Shown in pieces: positions 34,408 through 42,300 of a stretch of DNA of 64,000 nucleotides. The translations under genes were made by a program, and so were the position numbers. Each line of letters starts with the position of its first letter. Position 1 is the first letter of the stretch. The notes beneath the pieces are model-generated. The model saw only the letters and a program-made list of their open reading frames with translations. It was not told where the DNA came from and ran no database searches. The stretch lies in the NCBI RefSeq assembly GCF_900167945.1, contig NZ_FUZA01000007.1:124001-188000 (forward strand). Reading direction: 5' to 3'. The stretch is from Dyadobacter psychrophilus (GTDB lineage: Bacteria > Bacteroidota > Bacteroidia > Cytophagales > Spirosomataceae).

Positions 34408-37014
34408 TTATTGCGCTGTAACAACGCTCGTGCGGCTAGATTTGCCAGCCATATCAAAACTTTTCAGCTTGATCGTCCCAGCTGCTTTTACCGGTGCTTC
34501 GTAAACAGGCGATTTCGCGGTGGGCTCGGAACCGTCCGTCGTGTAACGTATAGCAAGTCCGGGAAGCTCAACATTGGCTTTCAGCATTCCGCCCTCAACC
34601 ATTGCGCCAGGCATAGGAAGCCTGTAATTGTAACCTCCATTCACAAAACTCATTCTTGGCATATGGCGCTGCGCAATGCTGTTTGCAAACAAATTCCATC
34701 CTTCGCTTATCATTTTCTTTCTCGCAGCGTCGTCCGCAATATTTTCCCAGGGGCGTTCAGCCGCCCAGGCGCTTTCCGCAAAACCCATCAACTTCGGCAA
34801 GATAGAGTATTCCATCATCTCACGGCCTTTCACGGTTTCACACCAAAGCTGCGCTTCTATTCCAATGACATTTTTACGTGCCTCTGGTTTCAGCGCTTGC
34901 TTGCCCACAAATTCCTCTTTCATCGGTTTCCCGAATGCAGTTTCCTCGGTGGTACGAAACATATTGAACGGCGCAAATGTCCAGTTGTCACGTGTGTCCA
35001 CAAAGCCGCCCCAATATAAGCCTGGCTCCTTCGGATCATTGTTATAGGACATATCAAAATAGAAGTTCGTCACATTACAAAGCACCACCTGATAGCCCGC
35101 ATTGGCCAGGCGATTGCCCAAATCAACGTCATATACATTGTTCCACACGTAAGGAACCACCGGGTGGCCCACAAATTCCGGGTTTGCATTGTAAACGCCG
35201 GCATTGGTTTTGGTCAATGCAACTTCCTCCCAACCATGCACTTTCAGGTTCCGTTTTTCCAGCCTTGGCAATAGTTTACGGAAAAAGTAAGTTTGCAAGT
35301 CGCGGAATTCCTTTATATCCGGATTCTCATTTTTCAATTTTATAGCCATCGGCGATTTGGTCCAGGCACCTTCCGCAACCTCGTCACCGCCCGTGTGGAA
35401 TGTATCCATGGTTAAACCCGCCTCTTTGTACATTTTGGCAAATTCATCCACCACTTTTTCAAAGAAATGATAAGTGGATTCGCGCGCAACACTTACCGTA
35501 TTATTCTTATAAGCCTGTGCCGAGAGGTAAACCGACTTATCATCGGGATCTATCAAGCGATATTCATTGGCTTCTTTTTCTTTACCTTCTTTCATCAATC
35601 GCTCGTAGCGGGCTTCCATGGATTTGATAGCTGCCAGCGCGTGACCTGGAAAATTCACTTCCGGGATCACCTTAATGTGCCTGTCGTTAGCATATTTTAA
35701 TATTTCGATAAAATCGGCGCGGGTGTAAAAACCACTTCCAAATTTGCCCTCGTCATTCGCAACCGGCCCTGATCCATAAGCAGGATGCAAAGCCGCAGCC
35801 CCGATCCCGGACGTGTGTGCGCGATGTGCGCCTATTTCCGTAAGCTCGGGTAACCCGTCTATTTCGACGCGCCAGCCTTCATCCTCAGTCGTATAAAATA
35901 AAAAGTGATTGACTTTATAGGAAGCTAGCAAATCCAGGACACGCTTGATTGTTTCTTTTGTCTGGAAATTCCTGCCCACGTCCAAATGCATGCTCCTGAA
36001 ATGAAAACGTGGTGCATCTTCAACCTGCACATGCCCCAGCAAGATGGAAGCAGCTGGTTTTTGGTAAGATTCAGTTGGTACAAGCTGCAAAAGGCTTTGA
36101 ATTCCGTAAAAGACACCCGCCGCATCGCTGCCCGTAATGTTCACGCCGCTAGCATTAACGCCCAACTTATACGCTTCCTTGGCAATGCCATTTACAGAAA
36201 CGGTGCCTGTGTTCAAGACAATCGACGGAGCCTCGGGTGTGGTTGTGGTTGGCAGCCCTTCGCGGATGGGGAAGTCTGTTCCGGTTACCGCTTTCAGTTT
36301 TTCAATGAGATATTTTGCTTCCTTTTCAAGCCCTTTCTGGTAAAACACATTGGCTTTGTTATCCAATGCAAATGTTTCAGTGCCTGCGCTCATTTTCACA
36401 GGACTTGGAATAATTTTCAATAATTGCTCTGCACCGAGCTTGGTGAATTTCAAATTGTCTTTATAACGCTGCTCAGCCGTTGGAAGCGGCACGAGATCAT
36501 CTTTTCCACGCATGATCTGCTCCTTAGCAAGAAATGGCTCCACAGTGAAATCTGTCACCTGCACGATCTCCTTCTCCTTTCCTTCTTTGTCATAAAAAAC
36601 AAAATACAAACCCATCGGTGCATCTGTTTCTTTGATAACTCCTTCTGTTCCCGTGTAATTAATGGTTATAGAATCGCCCGGCGCGAGTTTGAAATCCTTT
36701 CCCGCAACCATTTTATACCAATCGCCATTCAAATGCTCGATAATAGCTGGTTGAGGCGTTTTATTGCGCTGGATCGGGCGTGGCGACATGTTGAAAAACA
36801 ATGCCCAGTTGCTGCCGTCGAGCGTGATATCGCTGCCATTTTTCAGGGTGAATTTTGCGTCAAAGCTGTGAGCCGGTTCTATGAAATTAGAAATGAGTTT
36901 CCACGAAATGCCAATTTTTTGTGCCTGCTCTTTGGTAACATCACCGCTGCGCGAACAGCCAGCCAAGACAAAAAAACAAACGATTACAAGCTGATAAAGG
37001 AATATTCTCTTCAT
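34408..37014 (-). CDS. Beta-N-acetylhexosaminidase, GH20, lipoprotein
   Basis: The enzyme removes terminal beta-linked GlcNAc or GalNAc from glycans or chitin oligomers. The 868 aa protein has a lipoprotein signal (lipobox LAGC, Cys20) and an N-terminal carbohydrate-binding-type domain at about 30-190. A GH20b domain at about 205-330 precedes the (beta/alpha)8 catalytic domain, which carries the Asp544-Glu545 pair in HTGGDEVAEGAW. A C-terminal beta-sandwich (TTDGSEPTAKSPVYEAPV) closes the chain. It heads the GH20-transporter-regulator operon, and NagX-like acyltransferase is divergent from it. Confidence 0.94.
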   Translation of the reverse strand: MKRIFLYQLVIVCFFVLAGCSRSGDVTKEQAQKIGISWKLISNFIEPAHSFDAKFTLKNGSDITLDGSNWALFFNMSPRPIQRNKTPQPAIIEHLNGDWYKMVAGKDFKLAPGDSITINYTGTEGVIKETDAPMGLYFVFYDKEGKEKEIVQVTDFTVEPFLAKEQIMRGKDDLVPLPTAEQRYKDNLKFTKLGAEQLLKIIPSPVKMSAGTETFALDNKANVFYQKGLEKEAKYLIEKLKAVTGTDFPIREGLPTTTTPEAPSIVLNTGTVSVNGIAKEAYKLGVNASGVNITGSDAAGVFYGIQSLLQLVPTESYQKPAASILLGHVQVEDAPRFHFRSMHLDVGRNFQTKETIKRVLDLLASYKVNHFLFYTTEDEGWRVEIDGLPELTEIGAHRAHTSGIGAAALHPAYGSGPVANDEGKFGSGFYTRADFIEILKYANDRHIKVIPEVNFPGHALAAIKSMEARYERLMKEGKEKEANEYRLIDPDDKSVYLSAQAYKNNTVSVARESTYHFFEKVVDEFAKMYKEAGLTMDTFHTGGDEVAEGAWTKSPMAIKLKNENPDIKEFRDLQTYFFRKLLPRLEKRNLKVHGWEEVALTKTNAGVYNANPEFVGHPVVPYVWNNVYDVDLGNRLANAGYQVVLCNVTNFYFDMSYNNDPKEPGLYWGGFVDTRDNWTFAPFNMFRTTEETAFGKPMKEEFVGKQALKPEARKNVIGIEAQLWCETVKGREMMEYSILPKLMGFAESAWAAERPWENIADDAARKKMISEGWNLFANSIAQRHMPRMSFVNGGYNYRLPMPGAMVEGGMLKANVELPGLAIRYTTDGSEPTAKSPVYEAPVKAAGTIKLKSFDMAGKSSRTSVVTAQ

Positions 37015-37107
37015 AGGGTCAGAATTACAAAGATTTTATGAGGTTCAACGGTGATTATGCAGGTGGATTAAATTACCGCATTAATATTACTGATAAGTTG
37101 GGAAAAT

Positions 37108-37117
37108 ATACTAGTAT
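37108..37117. promoter_or_regulatory. Palindrome in the GH20/NagX divergent gap
   Basis: The 163 bp gap between the divergent GH20 and NagX-like genes contains ATACTAGTAT, a perfect 10 bp palindrome in AT-rich sequence. It is a possible operator for the XylR-type regulator, but chance occurrence is not excluded. No TAnnTTTG element is seen in this gap. Confidence 0.25.
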
Positions 37118-37177
37118 TTCTTTCGCCAATAGCCTTTCCTGCACACAAGCCGGTACTAATCCCCTAAACGGGCAAGG

Positions 37178-38284
37178 ATGAAAAACGAAACAGGAACATT
37201 CACAAGGCTGCTTTCCCTCGATGCCATGCGCGGCTTCACCATTGCCGCGATGATCATGGTTAACTTTCCGGGCAGTGAAGAATACGTGTTTCCAACATTG
37301 CGGCATTCCAAATGGAACGGGCTGACATTTACCGACCTCATCGCCCCCGTTTTCCTTTTTATAGTTGGCGTCTCCATTGCACTTGCTTACTCCAAAAGAC
37401 TCGAACGCGGCGATCCGAAAAAACCACTGTATCGGAAAATTGTCTTTCGCTCATTGAAGATCTTTGCCGTGGGAATGTTTTTAAACCTGCTCCCCCATTT
37501 TGACTTTTCTGATCTGCGCTACACCGGCACATTGCACCGGATCGCCATTGTTTTCCTTTTTTGTGCTATTCTGTTCCTGAACACAACCTGGAAACAACAA
37601 GCCTGGACCGGCTTTGGAATATTGGTTTTATACTGGCTGGCCATAACATTAATCCCGACGCCCGGGATAGGGAAAGTCATGCTGGAACCGGGCAACAATC
37701 TGGCGGCCTGGGTGGACCAGCAATATTTACCCGGGAAAATGTGGCAGGGCAATTGGGATCCCGAGGGGATTTTAAGCACTTTTCCATCTTTTGTTACAGG
37801 CATTACGGGCATGTTAGCGGGCAGGTTAATGCTGAGAAAGATTACGCCCAATGAAAAAGCCAATTATCTGATGGTAACCGGCTTTTTTGCCTCCGCTGCG
37901 GGCTATTTCTGGAACCTGGCCTTTCCAACCAACGAAAATCTCTGGACAAGTTCTTTTGTGCTGGTAACATCCGGTTTCGCCGCGATGCTCCTGGGCACAC
38001 TTTACTTTTTAATCGATATTTCTGGAAGAACGAAGGGGACTGCACCGGGGATCGTTTTTGGTGCAAATGCAATTACGATTTATGTGCTGGCGGATATTCT
38101 CGCACTGTTTTTCTATTTATATACAATTAACGGACAAACGCTCAACATTCACGCTGTTAACGCATTAGTCCACATTGGATTCAATCCGCAGCTGGCCAGT
38201 TTGCTTTATGCATTACTATTCGTTTGCATCAATTTCATCCCGGCCTACATCCTTTACAGGAAAAAAATATTTATCAAATTATAA
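37178..38284 (+). CDS. NagX-like membrane acyltransferase (DUF5009/HGSNAT-like)
   Basis: The 368 aa integral membrane protein starts LLSLDAMRGFTIAAMIMVN and contains FTDLIAPVFLFIVGVSIALAYSKR and RYTGTLHRIAIVFLF, the signatures of the heparan-alpha-glucosaminide N-acetyltransferase-like family that includes NagX of N-acetylglucosamine regulons. About ten membrane helices are predicted. It is divergent from the GH20 cluster, which supports a role in GlcNAc or related amino-sugar metabolism; the reaction in bacteria is not established. Confidence 0.88.
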   Translation: MKNETGTFTRLLSLDAMRGFTIAAMIMVNFPGSEEYVFPTLRHSKWNGLTFTDLIAPVFLFIVGVSIALAYSKRLERGDPKKPLYRKIVFRSLKIFAVGMFLNLLPHFDFSDLRYTGTLHRIAIVFLFCAILFLNTTWKQQAWTGFGILVLYWLAITLIPTPGIGKVMLEPGNNLAAWVDQQYLPGKMWQGNWDPEGILSTFPSFVTGITGMLAGRLMLRKITPNEKANYLMVTGFFASAAGYFWNLAFPTNENLWTSSFVLVTSGFAAMLLGTLYFLIDISGRTKGTAPGIVFGANAITIYVLADILALFFYLYTINGQTLNIHAVNALVHIGFNPQLASLLYALLFVCINFIPAYILYRKKIFIKL

Positions 38285-38294
38285 CGCCTCAGGC

Positions 38295-39278
38295 CTATTT
38301 CTTGCCTTCCCACATCATAAGGCCCTCGATCAATGCAGTCAGCTGAGGCGTTGGCATGTTGGGTGTAAGATAAGCGTGCGGGCCCATGGCGTCGTCCTGC
38401 CAGGTGTTGTTGCCGTCTTTAATAATGATCCTTCCGCGCTTCAACCCAAAATAAGGCTGCACACCGCGCACCCCTACCAGCACGGCCGTCTGGTCCCAGC
38501 TCTGGCGGCCATTCGCATCGCCCTGACTTTTGGACATCGCCATTTGATAAGCATCCTTCACCGGGCTTTTCAATCTTTCATTGGCTATTACATTCACGCC
38601 CGTGCGAATTTCCTGCCCGATCTCAAAACCACTGAAAATGATCTCCGTAGGCCATTCAGTAAACACTTTTTGAGAGGCCAGCGAATCCACATAGACATTA
38701 TATTCGCGTCCTTCCGGGAATCTGCCTGCCATGCTTACCAGCCCGCTCACCTTTTTTCTCACGAGGTTCAAGCCCGATAGTTGTGAATGCTCATCCGGCT
38801 TGGAATCCAGCAAATTGGCAAGATTTGTTAGAAAACCTACGGTTACAATTGTGACGCTTTGATCGGGTTGTTTGGCTAAAATTTTACGGTAAACCGTTAC
38901 CGCATCTTCTGCGTCGGCTGTTTTCCTGATGTTGTGCGGATATTTTTCAACCAGCATTTCGGGCCATTTCTGAGTCGCGCCATAGGTTGGGGCGGCATCT
39001 CTTTTCGGCGCTCCCGTTGGCAGTTCCGGTCGTCCGAAGTAAGTGTTCAGGATATCAATGGTCGGGACTACATACTCATTTTTGTTAGAAGAAATTACGG
39101 CCAGTGGCCTCACTTCGCCCTTATCTGCCAATGCATGCATCACAGCCATTGCCCCTACGTCGTCGTAATCCGGGCCAATGTCTGTATCAAGGATCAAAGT
39201 TTTAGGAAGTCGGCTTCCTGTTTGAGAATAAGCGTGGGAACAAGTTAAGAGACAAAGAATTAGTAATATTTTACGCAT
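38295..39278 (-). CDS. Secreted nucleoside hydrolase-like protein
   Basis: The 327 aa protein has the N-terminal calcium-binding motif of inosine-uridine preferring nucleoside hydrolases (LILDTDIGPDYDDVGAM) and a C-terminal Asp in SWDQTAVLVG. A signal peptide (MRKILLILCLLTCSHAYS) means it acts outside the cytoplasm, where it could salvage ribose or bases from extracellular nucleosides. The open frame extends 19 codons upstream, but the ATG at 39,278 gives the clean signal peptide. It is convergent with the NagX-like gene (10 bp gap). Confidence 0.9.
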   Translation of the reverse strand: MRKILLILCLLTCSHAYSQTGSRLPKTLILDTDIGPDYDDVGAMAVMHALADKGEVRPLAVISSNKNEYVVPTIDILNTYFGRPELPTGAPKRDAAPTYGATQKWPEMLVEKYPHNIRKTADAEDAVTVYRKILAKQPDQSVTIVTVGFLTNLANLLDSKPDEHSQLSGLNLVRKKVSGLVSMAGRFPEGREYNVYVDSLASQKVFTEWPTEIIFSGFEIGQEIRTGVNVIANERLKSPVKDAYQMAMSKSQGDANGRQSWDQTAVLVGVRGVQPYFGLKRGRIIIKDGNNTWQDDAMGPHAYLTPNMPTPQLTALIEGLMMWEGKK

Positions 39279-39343
39279 GGCAATCATTGAGAAAACACTT
39301 TTGGCACTATTGCTATATTCGCGGCATTGCGTCATTATGCTGC

Positions 39344-39357
39344 AAATTGCGCAATTT
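39344..39357. promoter_or_regulatory. Perfect 14 bp palindrome AAATTGCGCAATTT
   Basis: This palindrome lies between the subtilase gene end and the nucleoside hydrolase start, both on the minus strand. It could be an operator about 65 bp upstream of the nucleoside hydrolase start or a short terminator stem read on either strand. Its TTGCGCAA core recurs at 51,573-51,580 in the gap before the sugar operon. Confidence 0.4.
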
Positions 39358-39365
39358 TTATGGCT

Positions 39366-42300
39366 TTAATTCTTTAAAACATGAAACACCTGCTTTTCCT
39401 TCCCACTCACCACTTCCAGTAAGTAAGTTCCGGAAGCATACTCCCAACCCGTCAGGTCCAGCTTGTGTTTTTGAACAAAACCTGTCGCTGCCGATTTTGA
39501 GCTGTGATAAATACGCCCGCCATTGTCATACACATTCACAGTCACTTCCTCGCCCGTATTGGCCTGGTAAGTCACATAAAACATGCCTGTGGAAGGGTTC
39601 GGGTAAACCTGCCAGGAAGGTTTTTCATCAAAAAACACAGGTTTCACGCTAGAATACTGGTAACTATTGTCCGAATCAACCATTTTCAAACGATAGTAAA
39701 GCACACCGGTTTTAGTTGAACTCTGGTCTGTAAATGTATAATCCCTTACAACGTTCAGTCCACCCCGGGACGCCATTTCACCTAACTTCACGAATTGGTT
39801 TTGTCGGTAAGCGTCATTTCCGGCTGCCACTTCAATGTCAAAATGATCGAAATCCTCTTCCGAAGTCGTTTGCCATTCGAGCAAAACGGACTTATCCCCA
39901 TCCGCATTTTTCTTTTTAGCTGAGAAACTGATCAGCGAAACGGGCAATGCGTCGCCAGACCCTACAAAATTCTTGGCAAGCCAGAATTCCGAGAAATTTT
40001 TAATCTTTAACTCAGCATAATAACCTTTGTCATAAGGCACTTTCTTCACCAGCTCCGTCGGATAAAACGCCCACGCGCCATTCGAACTGTTTTCAATGTT
40101 GCCATCCTCTTTTGAAAGATCCGCATTTTTATACTTCGAAACGGCCAGTTCATAAGCACTCGAAGGTTTGTCGCAATTATTACATCCGGTTGCATTTACC
40201 AGTGCCAAAGTTTCGCTTTCCAGGAAATAAAGCCGCACAATCGCCGAATCTGCCAGATTCGCATTTTGTGGTTTAATGGTAAAATTCCGGTCCAGATAGT
40301 AATTTTTATTCGTGTTCCTGATGCCGCTTGTAGTCACGTAAGCCTGCACTTCTGTATTGCCCAGGTTTTGCCCTTTTGTATTAACGGACGCGATCAGCTT
40401 ATTGTTTCTCAAAAAATGCACCCAATTATTAGACGCGGGAACGCTTTGAGAAACAGGCGAACCTGTGCCTGTTTCATCGTAAATGCCATTGGCTTGGTCA
40501 TAAATATGAATGTCGTCCAACGCGATCCCCTCCCGGTTATTGAAATTATCGGCACTGAAAACAAAGCGTATTTTCAAACTCGAAAATCCCGTCGGCAATG
40601 GAATGGTCGCAACGTGCCATCTTACAAAATTCTGAATGCTCCACGATCCTTTGCCTGAGTAAGTTTTGTTGTACCAATTTGTGCCCTGTCCCTGCGCACC
40701 TAACCTCGTCCAGGCACCCCCGTCACCAGAATATTCCAGGTAGGCTATGTCGCAAGGCAGCGGATCGCAAACTTCCATGTCCAGCGCCACGCTGAAACTC
40801 AACGTTGGCGCAATGAGTCCCGTAACATTAAAGCATGGGGAATGCAGGTAGGATTCTTCGCGGTCGTTATTGGTGCCCGCAAGATTGGTTTTCCAGATAT
40901 TTGTGCCGCTTGGCGCCGTTTTTATTTGCTTAGAAACGGGCTTTCCGTGCTGCCAGGAGCTGTTTGTCCCTTTGGTATACCAATGTCCGTCATTGCTTTC
41001 AAAATTTTCGAGGTAAGGGTAAGAACTGATAACCGGTGCATGATGGACCTGGACATTCACCGAATCGTTCAACCGGTAACTATCCGTTTCTAAACCCACC
41101 CAAACCTTGATTTTGTGCCGGCCATAAGCAGACAAATCCAGTTTGTCTTTGAATGTATAATTGACAGTGGTTCGCTTCGCCAGCGATGCAATGGTGTCCG
41201 TAATTACCGTCCCGTCATTGAGTTGCAGGTAAACCGGAATATTGGTAATGGTTCTTGCCGAGCTGTTACGAACCTGCAAAATAACCGGTTCGGTGCTGCC
41301 TAACCCACAATTTTCAGCCGCAGGCTGCACAAGGCTCAGCAACTGGATGTCGTCTGTCACAACATACAGCATGATATCATCGAAAGAATAGCCCGCACCC
41401 GTTTTGTTATCAGCCGCAATGATCTTCCCCCACTGGCCCCAGCGCACTTGAAGACTTGATGAGAAATTTTGGTTGTTCGAAGCGAGCAAATTGCTCAATT
41501 CAATCCCCTGTGGCATTTTGTAGCCTTCCTGAGACGAATTTTGATTCGCGAATAGGTCATATGCTTCAATCCAAGGATCGCTATCTTTTCCCCGGACCCA
41601 AACGCGGTTGTTCGCATTGGTCTTTTGCCCGTGGTTTTTATATTTAAAATTTAACCTGACATCAACATCTTCAACATTGTAATTCGCAAGATTGAATGTG
41701 CCGTCGAGATAACTGATGTTGCCTGCGGTAAAAAAGCGGTTAGCATCCAGCGTAAGCGCCCTTTGTCCCGAAGCAGCCATGCCTGTATTCACGAATGTTC
41801 TTAATCTTCCTGCATTCGTTGAAGCGCTGAAATCATATCGACCATCGCCGGTAAGGCCGGTTTGATTTTTCACCCAGGTTTGTATAGGCAGGTTTTCAAT
41901 GTCATCCAAAAAAGGCAGCGCGATCTGGTCATTCGGCAATTGCCTGAAAACTTTGGCAAGCGTATCATTAGAGGTAACCAAATCTGACTGCCCGTGTATA
42001 AAAACCTGTAAATGATAATCCCGCACCTGGCTCATATCGGCCCCGATGCTGAATGTGTGGTCATACGTTTTTCCTTTCTCGATAAAAGGTGTGATCGTTT
42101 GTAGCGGAACTGCCTGCCCGTCCAGCATGTATCCTACTTCCACCGGTCCGCTAAAATCCACATCGTCCAGGTTTTTGATCCTGATTTTAACAAAAACAGC
42201 GTTACCAAGCTCCGAGGAAGTGTTTTTCCGACCCGAACCCGCCGGTGTCAAAATCGATTCTATTTTCAAATCGTTATCTGAAATTAATCCCGCGCACGTT

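Noticed and set aside
34378..35019. 213-residue plus-strand frame inside GH20
   Set aside because: It is antisense to the conserved GH20 frame, with no signal or family feature.
36424..37041. 205-residue plus-strand frame in the GH20 N-terminal part
   Set aside because: It is antisense to the lipoprotein signal and carbohydrate-binding domain, so a shadow frame.
38175..38780. 201-residue plus-strand frame overlapping NagX end and nucleoside hydrolase
   Set aside because: It crosses two real genes in other frames and lacks a family match.
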